A DNA stretch of 64,000 nucleotides, taken from an uncultured Gilliamella sp. (GTDB lineage: Bacteria > Pseudomonadota > Gammaproteobacteria > Enterobacterales > Orbaceae). The stretch spans positions 1 to 64,000 of the forward strand of contig CAMLMY010000009.1 in the NCBI GenBank assembly GCA_946481345.1, written 5' to 3'. The notes beneath the pieces are model-generated. The model was not told the origin of the DNA. It was given only the letters and a program-made list of their open reading frames with translations, and ran no database searches. Made by a program: the position numbers and the translations under genes. This document shows positions 30,395-39,838 of the stretch, piece by piece; position 1 is the first letter of the stretch, and each line of letters starts with the position of its first letter.

Positions 30395-31393
30395 ATGGCG
30401 AGTAATAAATTAAAAATTAATGATATTGCTCGTTTGGCTGGCGTGTCGGCAACGACCGTCAGTCATATCTTTAATAAACGAGATAAAAAATATCGTATTT
30501 CACCGCAGACACGGCAAAGGGTATTAGCCATTGCTCAACAATACAGTGATCAATCGCATATTCGCCAATATTTGATAAAAGCCAATAGTACCAATACGGT
30601 AGGTGTTATTGTTCCTGATATGTCGAATTCTTTTTTTTCAATGTTTTTGCATCATTTAGAGGCATCGTTTAGGCAAAAAAACATCCAATTATTAATTACT
30701 TGTAGTCATTATAATAAAGACGTAGAAGTTAACGTTGCTCAAAATTTAGTTGAGCGCAAAGTAGATGCGATGATTGTGGTGACATCTTTAGACAGTGATG
30801 ATTTTTATGTAGGTATTAATCAACATACCCCGGTACTATTTTTTGACCGCTATCTTAAAGATACCTCCTTACCTTTTATCACAAGTGAATCATTGGATTC
30901 GGTTGCTGAATTAATTCAACCTTATGCCAAACAATTAGATGAATTTTATTTTATTGGTTGTGACACGCAACTGACATCGATTGATGCAAGGCTTAAAGGA
31001 TTTAAACAAGGACTTAAGAATGCTGATTTAGCCATTAATCCAGAATGGTTAGTAAGTGATGACTACTGTCCAAATAAAGGATACGATTTGCTTAAAAATC
31101 TGCATAACAAACTAGGGCGCTTACCAAAAGCGATTTTTACACCGTCAGGAAATCTGTTACAAGAAGTGCTTAGTTATTTAGTGGAAATAAAGTTAGATCC
31201 GAAAGAAATTTGCATATGTTCTTACGACTACAACATCTATCTAGATTACTCTTATTATCCAATTGATGCCATTGCGCAGGATTTTCAAAGTATGGCGCAT
31301 GTTTGTGTTGATGTGATCGATGATTTACTTAACTTTAAGGAGTTAAAAAACCATGAAATTTTTATCAAACCACAAATAATACGCCATCATTAA
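30395..31393 (+). CDS. LacI-family regulator of the Cra/ScrR type
   Basis: 332 aa; LacI HTH (KINDIARLAGVSATTVSHIFNKRDKKYRISPQTRQRVLAIAQQY) and Cra/ScrR-like core (VGVIVPDMSNSFFSMFLHHLEASFRQKNIQLLITCSHY...LVERKVDAMIVVTSL). Confidence 0.85.
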   Translation: MASNKLKINDIARLAGVSATTVSHIFNKRDKKYRISPQTRQRVLAIAQQYSDQSHIRQYLIKANSTNTVGVIVPDMSNSFFSMFLHHLEASFRQKNIQLLITCSHYNKDVEVNVAQNLVERKVDAMIVVTSLDSDDFYVGINQHTPVLFFDRYLKDTSLPFITSESLDSVAELIQPYAKQLDEFYFIGCDTQLTSIDARLKGFKQGLKNADLAINPEWLVSDDYCPNKGYDLLKNLHNKLGRLPKAIFTPSGNLLQEVLSYLVEIKLDPKEICICSYDYNIYLDYSYYPIDAIAQDFQSMAHVCVDVIDDLLNFKELKNHEIFIKPQIIRHH

Positions 31394-31431
31394 ATTGATC
31401 ATTGAGTGATGAATTACACAATGATTAACGA

Positions 31432-31908
31432 TTAGCGTTTATTCATAATACGGGCTTTATCAACTTGCCATTGACGCTCTTTGATATCGGTGCGTTTATC
31501 GTACTCTTTTTTACCTTTAGCAATACCAATTTTTACTTTTGCCCAAGCATTTTTCCAATATAAAGAAAGGGCAACAACGGTATAACCTTGACGATTGATT
31601 TGACCAAATAATGAGTTAAGCTCACGTTCATTTAATAATAATTTTCGATTGCGCATAGGTTCACACACCACATGTGTTGACGCAACATTCAGTGGTGTAA
31701 TTGTTGCACCAAATAACCACGCTTCACCATCTTTAAGTAATACATAACTATCACTTATATTGGCTTTACCTGCACGCAATGATTTTACTTCCCAGCCTTG
31801 CAGGGATAATCCTGCCTCAATTTCCTGTTCAATAAAGTACTCATGGCGTGCGCGTTTATTTAATGCTATAGTTGCCGAACCCGGCTTGTGTAATTTTTTC
31901 TTAGTCAT
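31432..31908 (-). CDS. smpB: SsrA-binding protein
   Basis: 158 aa; [40 protein letters not shown]...[17 protein letters not shown]. Confidence 0.97.
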   Translation of the reverse strand: MTKKKLHKPGSATIALNKRARHEYFIEQEIEAGLSLQGWEVKSLRAGKANISDSYVLLKDGEAWLFGATITPLNVASTHVVCEPMRNRKLLLNERELNSLFGQINRQGYTVVALSLYWKNAWAKVKIGIAKGKKEYDKRTDIKERQWQVDKARIMNKR

Positions 31909-31973
31909 AATGTGCGATATTATAAAGTTACGTGGTACTATATGCCACTAATTTTAACTTTTATTTTATTATT

Positions 31974-32402
31974 ATGGCACATGTTTTTCACGAGGTTATC
32001 GAGCCTTATTCAATTGAGCAAATGTTTGCTTTGGTCAATGATATTACTCTCTATCCAGAATTTGTACCTGATTGTATCGCAACTGGCATTATTAGAAAAC
32101 AAGATAATTTAATGGCGGCATTTATTGAAGTTGAAAAATTAGGTTTTAAGAAATCTTTTACAACACTAAACAAAATTAATCAGCCTCATTCAATAGAAAT
32201 GAGTTTGTTAGACGGCCCATTTAAATACCTATCGGGAAAATGGCAGTTTACTTCATTAGGGGAAGATAAAAGTAAAATTAGTTTTGAGTTGAATTTTGAA
32301 TTCAAAAATAAGTTACTTGATATTACTTTCACTCCAGTATTTAAAGAGGTGATGGCGAATATGGTTAATGCATTTTCACAAAGAGCAAGGCAGATTTATT
32401 AA
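31974..32402 (+). CDS. ratA: RatA/START-like domain protein
   Basis: Start at MAHVFHEVIEPYSIEQMFALVNDITLYPEFVPDC; divergent from smpB as in enterics. Confidence 0.92.
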   Translation: MAHVFHEVIEPYSIEQMFALVNDITLYPEFVPDCIATGIIRKQDNLMAAFIEVEKLGFKKSFTTLNKINQPHSIEMSLLDGPFKYLSGKWQFTSLGEDKSKISFELNFEFKNKLLDITFTPVFKEVMANMVNAFSQRARQIY

Positions 32403-32403
32403 G

Positions 32404-32673
32404 ATGAACAGTATTCAAATTGTTTATGCGCTACCTAATAATCCAACAATAATTAATTGTGATGTTGATGAGCAAACGAATGTCTTGCAAGCAATCACAA
32501 AATCCAATATCTTATCGATCTGTCAGATAAAATTAGATGAACACTTGATTGGTATTTATGGTAAACGTTGTGATCTTAATGATTTAGTGAAAAATGGCGA
32601 TCGTATTGAAATCTATCGTCCATTAATTAATGATCCTAAAGAAATAAGACGAAGAAGAGCAGCAAAAAAATAA
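32404..32673 (+). CDS. rnfH: RnfH (RatB) family ubiquitin-like protein
   Basis: MNSIQIVYALPNNPTI...VKNGDRIEIYRPLINDPKEIRRRRA; follows ratA. Confidence 0.92.
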   Translation: MNSIQIVYALPNNPTIINCDVDEQTNVLQAITKSNILSICQIKLDEHLIGIYGKRCDLNDLVKNGDRIEIYRPLINDPKEIRRRRAAKK

Positions 32674-32696
32674 TTTATTGAAGCAAAGGAAACAGA

Positions 32697-33131
32697 ATGC
32701 ATAATCTGCTAATTGAAAAAATTGAAACTTTATGCAAGAAGCGTGGTATTAAATTGACAACACAGCGTCGAACAGTGTTAGATATTATGCTGAAAGCAAA
32801 TAAAGCAATGAGTGCATATGATCTTTTAGATTTGCTTAAGGTCAGTGAACCACAAGCAAAGCCGCCAACAATTTATCGTGCGTTAGAATTTTTGCTTGAA
32901 CAAGGTTTTATCCATAAAGTTGAATCGTCGAATAGTTTTATTATTTGTCCACATTTTCATGATCCAGAGCATATTTCAATACTGTTTATTTGTGACAAGT
33001 GTCAACAGATCATTGAAAAACATTCTCAAGATATCGAAACACAACTTAAGCAATTAGCGCGACAAAGTGACTTTTTAATAAAACACAGTGTGCTTGAAAT
33101 ACATGGAATTTGTCAGCCATGTCAGCCTTAA
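32697..33131 (+). CDS. zur: Fur-family zinc uptake regulator Zur
   Basis: 144 aa; KLTTQRRTVLDIM...KPPTIYRALEFLLEQGFIHKVES..., CDKC and CQPC metal-binding cysteines. Confidence 0.85.
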   Translation: MHNLLIEKIETLCKKRGIKLTTQRRTVLDIMLKANKAMSAYDLLDLLKVSEPQAKPPTIYRALEFLLEQGFIHKVESSNSFIICPHFHDPEHISILFICDKCQQIIEKHSQDIETQLKQLARQSDFLIKHSVLEIHGICQPCQP

Positions 33132-33475
33132 TTATTACTCTTTGGTTAGTAAATCTATTTTGTGATACTGTCGGACAAATTGCCTTTAAATATGCTGCAA
33201 TAACTTCAAAACATCAACAAGGTTTACACTATTGGCAAAAATTGTTTGGTAATTTTTGGCTATGGTTAGGGTTTAGTACCTATTTTGTTGGCTTTATTTT
33301 TTGGCTGGCTTTTTTAAGTGAAGTTCCATTATCGCAAGGTATTCTATTAGGATCGTTTAATATCATCACAGTAATGGTTGCTGGGCGAATTTTATTCAAA
33401 GAACATCTAACAGCATTTCGTCTTATTGGTATATTTTTTATTACTTTCGGCGTGATATTAGTAGGACTTACCTAA
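33110..33475 (+). CDS. Small EamA/SMR-like 4-TM transporter subunit 1
   Basis: 121 aa; four hydrophobic segments; ends TFGVILVGLT; overlaps the zur 3' end. Confidence 0.72.
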   Translation: MSAMSALIITLWLVNLFCDTVGQIAFKYAAITSKHQQGLHYWQKLFGNFWLWLGFSTYFVGFIFWLAFLSEVPLSQGILLGSFNIITVMVAGRILFKEHLTAFRLIGIFFITFGVILVGLT

Positions 33476-33858
33476 TGAAAAAATTTTATATCATCGGTTT
33501 TATTTTATTGTTATTTTTTGATACATTTGGTCAAACTACTTTCAAATTAACCGCATTATCAGCTTTACCATTTGAAATTAGTTTCGATTGGTTAATCCGT
33601 ATTTTTAGTCATGGTTGGGCATATTTGGTCATCTTAGGCTATACAGGCGCATTTATGACTTGGATGGTTTTATTAAAAAAAGCGCCTGTAGGACCAGCGT
33701 TTGCTGCTTCACATCTACAAGTAGTGACCGTTATGCTAGTTTCAGTGATCGTGTTTAATGAACAAATAACATTAACTCGTTTGTTGGGTGGATTATGTAT
33801 TATTATTGGTATTGTATTTTTAGCTTTGGCTGAGCAAAAATTACAATGCAAAAAGTAG
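33475..33858 (+). CDS. Small EamA/SMR-like 4-TM transporter subunit 2
   Basis: 127 aa; tandem paralogue, TAATG overlap with subunit 1. Confidence 0.72.
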   Translation: MKKFYIIGFILLLFFDTFGQTTFKLTALSALPFEISFDWLIRIFSHGWAYLVILGYTGAFMTWMVLLKKAPVGPAFAASHLQVVTVMLVSVIVFNEQITLTRLLGGLCIIIGIVFLALAEQKLQCKK

Positions 33859-33859
33859 G

Positions 33860-33904
33860 TTTTTATACTGAAACGTATGCATTACCTGAAACTTTTTGAC
33901 AAAA
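33860..33904 (-). repeat. Copy 1 of the 45-bp repeat (inverted relative to copy 2)
   Basis: TTTTTATACTGAAACGTATGCATTACCTGAAACTTTTTGACAAAA; exact reverse complement of 34386..34430. Confidence 0.93.
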
Positions 33905-33957
33905 ATTTTTCTTATTTACTTTTTTAGGTTAATTTTGACTCGATCTATTTATTATTA

Positions 33958-33996
33958 GGAATCAATAAAGTTAATAAAAATATTGATTCCTTTTTT
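33958..33996 (+). terminator. Intrinsic terminator of the zur-SMR pair operon
   Basis: GGAATCAATA aagttaataaaaa TATTGATTCC TTTTTT, 10-bp perfect stem. Confidence 0.8.
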
Positions 33997-34006
33997 AATG
34001 ACTGGA

Positions 34007-34243
34007 TTAGAAAAAGTTTGGTTTAATATTATCGTGTTCTCGTTCCAATATAACTAAGTAAGCTTCTCTACGCCAAAATAGATATAAACGACGTATGTCT
34101 TTTTCCATCGTAACCACTCGCCAACCTTGAAATGCATATTTATTTAAAAAATTAGAAAACTTTAAAGGATCAGCGTTAGCGGTACCTAAAAGTAATGAGG
34201 ATAATGCACTTTCTTGATAAATTATTACTTTGTATTCTTTCAT
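34007..34243 (-). CDS. DUF4177-like small protein
   Basis: 78 aa MKEYKVIIYQESALSSLLLGTANADPLKFSNFLNKYAFQGWRVVTMEKDIRRLYLFWRREAYLVILERE. Confidence 0.68.
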   Translation of the reverse strand: MKEYKVIIYQESALSSLLLGTANADPLKFSNFLNKYAFQGWRVVTMEKDIRRLYLFWRREAYLVILEREHDNIKPNFF

Positions 34244-34385
34244 ATAGTTAAACCTTAATTCCTTTTATAAAAATAGTCATTTTTTTGATTGTAATATTAA
34301 AAAATAGACAGAAATTATACCTTTTTTAACCAGTCAAACAAGCAATTAAACTTACCATAATTAAAACTAACTAATTTAACGTCAG

Positions 34386-34430
34386 TTTTGTCAAAAAGTT
34401 TCAGGTAATGCATACGTTTCAGTATAAAAA
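34386..34430 (+). repeat. Copy 2 of the 45-bp repeat
   Basis: TTTTGTCAAAAAGTTTCAGGTAATGCATACGTTTCAGTATAAAAA; exact inverted copy of 33860..33904. Confidence 0.93.
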
Positions 34431-34607
34431 TTATAATTTAAATGAATATTAAAATAATTGATAACGTTTATGACACCATTTGGCAAGAGTTGATAAGTAA
34501 ATTAGAGGGAATTAATAATTTAGCGTTTTACTTTAATGTGACAAAAAAACAAAAGCCCTCTAGCTTCAAAATATTTCAAAGCTATCTAAAGTGACCAGAC
34601 TAATGAA

Positions 34608-35012
34608 TTAAATCTGTTTATCTAAGTTTTTAAGCATTTCGATAATCGGTCTATTGGCATCAGGAAATTCGTCTGCATTAAGATCTTCTTGTGCAACCCA
34701 ACGGCTAGGTTGACCTTCTTTAGCAAATGGTACACCGTCCCATTCTTCAACAAGATAAGCATGAATGGTGATGTCACGATCATCATAACTATGTTTAAAA
34801 ACATTTAAAAATTGGGCTTGATGAATTTGGATATCAACTTCTTCCGCTATTTCACGTTGCAAGGTTTGAAATGGGGTCTCACCTACTTCAATCTTTCCAC
34901 CTGGGAATTCCCAAAAACCAGCAAGATGGGAGTCTTCACCGCGTTGGGTTATAAAGATTTGACAATCTTGTGAACGAATAATACCTACAGCAATTTCAGT
35001 ATGTTTTTTCAT
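34608..35012 (-). CDS. mutT: 8-oxo-dGTP diphosphatase MutT
   Basis: 134 aa; Nudix box GGKIEVGETPFQTLQREIAEEVDI; follows secA. Confidence 0.93.
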   Translation of the reverse strand: MKKHTEIAVGIIRSQDCQIFITQRGEDSHLAGFWEFPGGKIEVGETPFQTLQREIAEEVDIQIHQAQFLNVFKHSYDDRDITIHAYLVEEWDGVPFAKEGQPSRWVAQEDLNADEFPDANRPIIEMLKNLDKQI

Positions 35013-35129
35013 AATCCTGTCTATTTGTGATTAAAATCAGGGAAAGTTGGTACTTTCCCTAGTAATTTTAGTACCGAGTTTAATCGGTTATTTAATATCA
35101 ATATTGCTTGATGATACTAAATTTTTGCC

Positions 35130-37862
35130 TTAGTGAACAGCACCATGACAATGTTTATATTTTTTACCTGAACCACAAGGACATGGGTCATTACGTCCCA
35201 CTTTAGCTTGGTTTCTTACTATTGGTTGTGATAAAGTTCCTGCTGATTGTTCTTTACTTTCACTGCCCATATTTGTTACCTCTTCATGGTTGGCTTGTTG
35301 TTTTGCCATTAATTTTTCCATTTCGGCTAGACGTTGACGTTCAGCTTCATCAACTTCTTCTTGAGAACGAATCTGAACGCGACTTAATATCCCTATTACA
35401 TCATATTTTAATGCTTCTAGCATACCAGCAAACATATTAAATGATTCACGTTTATATTCCTGTTTTGGATCTTTTTGTGCATAACCACGTAAATGAATAC
35501 CTTGACGTAAATAATCCATTGCTGCTAGATGTTCTTTCCATAAAGTATCAATTGTTTGTAACATAACGCTTTTTTCAAAATGTCTAAATGCTTCAGAACC
35601 AGCATTATTTTCTTTTGCGATATAGGTATCTTGGGCTATTTGTAAAATACGTTCACGTAATGTTTCTTCATGAAGATTTTGTTCTTCATCTAGCCATTTA
35701 GCAATAGGTAAATCTAAATCAAAATCGCTTTTAAGTGCTGTTTCAAGTCCTGCAACATCCCACATTTCTTCAATGGATTGTGGCGGAATATATTGATCAA
35801 TTAATGCATTAAAGACATCACTACGGATTGAATCAATCGTTTCTTTAATATCGGAGTTATCAAGTAATTCATTACGTTGACGATAAATAACTTTACGTTG
35901 ATCGTTTGCAACATCATCGTATTCGAGTAACTGTTTACGAATATCAAAGTTTCGGCTTTCAACTTTCTTTTGAGCATTAGCAATAGCTTTGGTTACCCAA
36001 GGATGCTCAATAGCTTCACCTTCTTTCATACCTAGTTTACGCATCATGTTACCCACACGATCGGAAGCAAAAATTCGCATTAATGGATCTTCCAGTGATA
36101 GGTAAAAGCGTGATGCCCCTGGGTCACCTTGACGACCGGCACGGCCACGAAGTTGGTTATCTATTCGACGTGATTCATGACGTTCAGTACCTAAAATATA
36201 AAGTCCTCCTAGCGCAATCACTTCTTCGTGTTTTGCTTGCCATGCTTGTTTGGCTTTTTCGATATCTTCAGGAGTAGGTGCTTCAAGTTTTGCTATATCG
36301 CTTTGCCAGTTACCACCAAGCATAATATCGGTACCACGACCAGCCATGTTTGTAGCAATGGTTACTGCACCTTTACTACCTGCTTGAGCGATTATTTCTG
36401 CTTCTTGAGCATGGAATTTTGCGTTAAGTACGTTATGCTTGATACCTGCTTTTTTAAATGCGGATGACACTAATTCAGATTTTTCAATTGAAGCTGTACC
36501 AACTAAAACAGGTTGTCCACGTTCTACACAAGCTTGTACATCAGCCACAATCGCATTGATCTTCTCTTTTTCTGTCATATAAACAAGATCAGGTTGATCT
36601 TTACGTATCATTGGACGATTGGTTGGGATAACAATAGTATCTAAACCATAAATCTGATTGAATTCAAATGCTTCGGTGTCAGCAGTCCCTGTCATGCCAG
36701 CTAATTTTTCGTACAAACGGAAATAGTTTTGGAAAGTAATTGATGCTAATGTTTGGTTTTCATTTTGGATTTTAACATGCTCTTTAGCTTCAACGGCTTG
36801 ATGCAAACCATCAGACCAACGTCGTCCATCCATTGTACGGCCAGTATGCTCATCAACAATAACAATTTCGTTATCTCTGACAATGTAATCCACATCTTTA
36901 TGGAATAGGTGATGAGCACGTAATGCTGCATTGACATGATGCATTAATACAATATTACTTGGCGCATAAAGTGATTCGTCACCTTTCATAATTCCATTTT
37001 TAATAAGCAACTCTTCAACTTTCACTAATCCACGTTCAGTCAAATTGGCTTGACGTGTTTTTTCATCGATAGAAAAGTCACCATCACCCTGAAATTGATC
37101 GGAGTCTTCTTTTTCTTGTTGAATTAGATATGGAATGATTTTATTAACACTAACATATCGGTCAGAACTATCTTCAGCTTGCCCCGAAATGATAAGAGGT
37201 GTTCTTGCCTCATCAATTAAAATTGAGTCAACTTCATCGACTAAAGCATAATGCAGAGGGCGTTGTACACGAGAATCTTTAGTAAATACCATATTATCGC
37301 GCAAGTAGTCAAAGCCATATTCATTATTGGTACCGTAAGTAATATCGGCATTGTAAGCTTCACGTTTCATTTGAGGTGGCATATGAGGTAGATTGATGCC
37401 AACCGATAATCCTAAAAATTCGAATAATGGGCGATTATTTTCAGCATCACGCTGTGCTAAGTAATCATTTACTGTCACAACATGTACGCCTTTACCGGTT
37501 AACGCATTTAAATAAGCAGGTAAGGTTGCGGTTAAAGTTTTACCTTCACCGGTACGCATTTCAGCAATACAACGTTCATTTAATACCATACCACCAATAA
37601 GTTGTACGTCAAAATGGCGCATACCAAACACACGCTTACTTGCCTCACGTACAACTGCAAAGGCTTCTTCTAAAATATCATCTAACTTAGCACCTTCAGC
37701 GATTTTTTGTTTAAATTCTTTGGTTTTATCTTTTAGCTGTTCATCGGTTAACGCTTCAATTTGCGGTTCAAGTGCATTAATTCTTTCAACGCGTTTACGC
37801 ATCATTTTTAATACGCGTTCATTTCGACTACCAAATACTTTGGTTAATAGATTTAATAACAT
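35130..37862 (-). CDS. secA: Preprotein translocase ATPase SecA
   Basis: 910 aa; [40 protein letters not shown]-terminal zinc motif [18 protein letters not shown]. Confidence 0.99.
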   Translation of the reverse strand: MLLNLLTKVFGSRNERVLKMMRKRVERINALEPQIEALTDEQLKDKTKEFKQKIAEGAKLDDILEEAFAVVREASKRVFGMRHFDVQLIGGMVLNERCIAEMRTGEGKTLTATLPAYLNALTGKGVHVVTVNDYLAQRDAENNRPLFEFLGLSVGINLPHMPPQMKREAYNADITYGTNNEYGFDYLRDNMVFTKDSRVQRPLHYALVDEVDSILIDEARTPLIISGQAEDSSDRYVSVNKIIPYLIQQEKEDSDQFQGDGDFSIDEKTRQANLTERGLVKVEELLIKNGIMKGDESLYAPSNIVLMHHVNAALRAHHLFHKDVDYIVRDNEIVIVDEHTGRTMDGRRWSDGLHQAVEAKEHVKIQNENQTLASITFQNYFRLYEKLAGMTGTADTEAFEFNQIYGLDTIVIPTNRPMIRKDQPDLVYMTEKEKINAIVADVQACVERGQPVLVGTASIEKSELVSSAFKKAGIKHNVLNAKFHAQEAEIIAQAGSKGAVTIATNMAGRGTDIMLGGNWQSDIAKLEAPTPEDIEKAKQAWQAKHEEVIALGGLYILGTERHESRRIDNQLRGRAGRQGDPGASRFYLSLEDPLMRIFASDRVGNMMRKLGMKEGEAIEHPWVTKAIANAQKKVESRNFDIRKQLLEYDDVANDQRKVIYRQRNELLDNSDIKETIDSIRSDVFNALIDQYIPPQSIEEMWDVAGLETALKSDFDLDLPIAKWLDEEQNLHEETLRERILQIAQDTYIAKENNAGSEAFRHFEKSVMLQTIDTLWKEHLAAMDYLRQGIHLRGYAQKDPKQEYKRESFNMFAGMLEALKYDVIGILSRVQIRSQEEVDEAERQRLAEMEKLMAKQQANHEEVTNMGSESKEQSAGTLSQPIVRNQAKVGRNDPCPCGSGKKYKHCHGAVH

Positions 37863-37878
37863 GATTTTTCTCTTGTTT

Positions 37879-37943
37879 TTTTTAATAGGAATAGTAAGGC
37901 TTCTGCCTTTATAAAAATTTAATTTAATTGAGCAGTAAGCTCA
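37879..37943 (-). promoter_or_regulatory. secM-secA intergenic leader with two small hairpins
   Basis: Minus strand contains TGAGC ttact GCTCA (partly 3' of the secM stop) and AAGGC agaa GCCTT upstream of the secA AAGAGA ribosome-binding region. Confidence 0.45.
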
Positions 37944-38288
37944 TTAAGCGGTAGTGTTAGGTCCAGCTCTTATGCCATTATTAGGTGATAATCGAATAAT
38001 TGGATTTGGACTAACATCACGGTAATTTAATGGTGTAGTTAACCTATAACATTGCCCTTTTTGCGCTAAGACTAATGTTTGTGATGTTGTTGTTATCGGA
38101 GCTTGATGATCTTGTACAATTCGGGTAATGGTAATAATACCAACTTGGGACGCTGATGATTGCGCAGGTAAAGCGTTTTCTTGATACAATCCAAACCCAG
38201 CAGCAATCACACCTAATAATAAGTGCGATAAAGCCGTGTTAATAATCAAGCGTTTGCTGATTTTTTGCCAATAATTAATTATGATCAT
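37944..38288 (-). CDS. secM: SecM-like secretion monitor / arrest peptide, divergent
   Basis: 114 aa directly upstream of secA; N-terminus ...WQKISKRLIINTALSHLLLGVIAAGFGL... resembles SecM (HLLLGMVAASLGL); C-terminus NPIIRLSPNNGIRAGPNTTA* keeps GIRAGP with four residues after the Pro, as in E. coli [10 protein letters not shown]. Confidence 0.88.
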   Translation of the reverse strand: MIIINYWQKISKRLIINTALSHLLLGVIAAGFGLYQENALPAQSSASQVGIITITRIVQDHQAPITTTSQTLVLAQKGQCYRLTTPLNYRDVSPNPIIRLSPNNGIRAGPNTTA

Positions 38289-38453
38289 TTCGGCAGTATA
38301 TTAGCATTTTTTGTCAAAATCAAAAACAATTATTACAACAAGTTAAGCGATTATTGTAGGCAATGAAATGATCAGCAAATAAAGTTAATAAGCCCGATTA
38401 TAAATAAGAGATAATTTATATAAATAAAGTAATATTTAATGAGGAATAGTATA

Positions 38454-38490
38454 AAATCCACCCATCAAAAAACTTATGATAAGTGGATTT
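38454..38490 (-). terminator. Terminator-like hairpin downstream of the PTS operon
   Basis: AAATCCAC ... GTGGATTT stem just beyond the 38510 stop on the minus strand. Confidence 0.55.
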
Positions 38491-38509
38491 AAATTGATCG
38501 AAACTTACG

Positions 38510-39049
38510 TTATTCTAAACTTGCATGACGATGAGCCATATCATCATTACTATCTTTTTGGTTATTACTCATAGTAAGAATAACAGTATCAAAGATAATA
38601 AGTAACATCTGTTCGAAAAGGCTACCAAGTGGTTGTTGACTTACTTGTGATTGTGAATATTTAGTACCCGATTGTAACATAATGTCTGGTGATTGGATTT
38701 TGGCAAGAGTTGAATCAGGCGATGCACAGATAATAGCAAGATCAATACCTTGTTTGAGTGCTGATTTAGCCATTAAATTAACACTTTCAGTTTCACCTGA
38801 GGCTGATGCGACTATTAAAAGATCACCTTTTTGTACTGATGGTGTAGTTGTTTCACCAACTACAAAAGAGTTTAATCCAAGCTGCATCAGTCTCATTGCA
38901 AAAGCCTTTAACATAAGACCTGAACGTCCTGTACCATGGACAAAAATACGGTTATGCTGTTTTATTTTCTGGATTAAATTTGTGATGTTTTGGTCAGTTA
39001 ATGTTTGAACAGAATGATTTAGTTCATTAATAATTAGTTGTGATTGCAT
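38510..39049 (-). CDS. SIS-domain 6-phospho-3-hexuloisomerase-like protein
   Basis: 179 aa; HGTGRSGLMLKAFAMRLMQLG...ASASGETESVNLMAKSALKQGIDLAIICASPDSTLAK. Confidence 0.83.
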   Translation of the reverse strand: MQSQLIINELNHSVQTLTDQNITNLIQKIKQHNRIFVHGTGRSGLMLKAFAMRLMQLGLNSFVVGETTTPSVQKGDLLIVASASGETESVNLMAKSALKQGIDLAIICASPDSTLAKIQSPDIMLQSGTKYSQSQVSQQPLGSLFEQMLLIIFDTVILTMSNNQKDSNDDMAHRHASLE

Positions 39050-39063
39050 TTTGCTTGCTCCTA

Positions 39064-39819
39064 TTAAGCAATAGTTCTACCGCCATCAAGTAAAATAGTT
39101 TGTCCTTGAATATAAGAATTATCTTTATCTGCTAAGAATAAAGTTAAGTTAGCAACATCTTCGACAGTACCAAGACGTCTAACCGGTATTTTTTCCAACA
39201 CGGCATCTAGACTTTCTTGAGTCGGGTAATTCACACGCATCATTTTTCCTGAGTCAATTAATCTTGGAGCAATTGAATTTACATTTACACCCTTTGGACC
39301 TAGTTCTTTGGCTAATCCTCGCATTAATCCTTCGCCTCCTGCTTTAGATGCAGGGTAAGACACACCACCACCAGTGCCACTTAAGGCTGAACCTGAACTG
39401 ATATAAACAATTGAACCTTTATTGGTTAAAAAATCGTTATAGAAAGGTTTAACGGTATTAAATAGACCACTTAAATTGATATCTAATGTTTTTTGCCATT
39501 CTTCATAAGAGATATCATTAACTTTGTTAGCAAATGCAACACCAGCATTTAATACTAAAATATCAATACGTCCAAATTGTTTGAATGTTTCTTCTCGTAC
39601 TTTTTCCATATCTTTCGCGTTTGATACATCAGCTTGAATAAATATTGACTGTTGCTGATAATCGCGAGTTATTTGTTCTGCCGTTTCAGTCCCTAATTCA
39701 TAATTAAAATCGACAATAACTGTATTAGCTCCAGCTTTTGCAAATTTTTCAGCAATTGCTTTACCAATTCCATGTGCTGCACCAGTTACAAGTGCAACTT
39801 TTCCAGTGAAATTACTCAT
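39064..39819 (-). CDS. Short-chain dehydrogenase/reductase
   Basis: 251 aa; TGAAHGIG cofactor motif, LNAGVA, SYPASK catalytic motif. Confidence 0.9.
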   Translation of the reverse strand: MSNFTGKVALVTGAAHGIGKAIAEKFAKAGANTVIVDFNYELGTETAEQITRDYQQQSIFIQADVSNAKDMEKVREETFKQFGRIDILVLNAGVAFANKVNDISYEEWQKTLDINLSGLFNTVKPFYNDFLTNKGSIVYISSGSALSGTGGGVSYPASKAGGEGLMRGLAKELGPKGVNVNSIAPRLIDSGKMMRVNYPTQESLDAVLEKIPVRRLGTVEDVANLTLFLADKDNSYIQGQTILLDGGRTIA

Positions 39820-39838
39820 TTTTATCTCCTTATCTATA

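Noticed and set aside
33860-33904. TGAAAC elements in the 45-bp repeat as Cra operators
   Set aside because: Half-sites are direct repeats with an 18-bp period, not the Cra palindrome TGAAWCGWTTCA.
35222-36467. Several short ORFs inside secA
   Set aside because: Shadow ORFs of an unambiguous secA frame.
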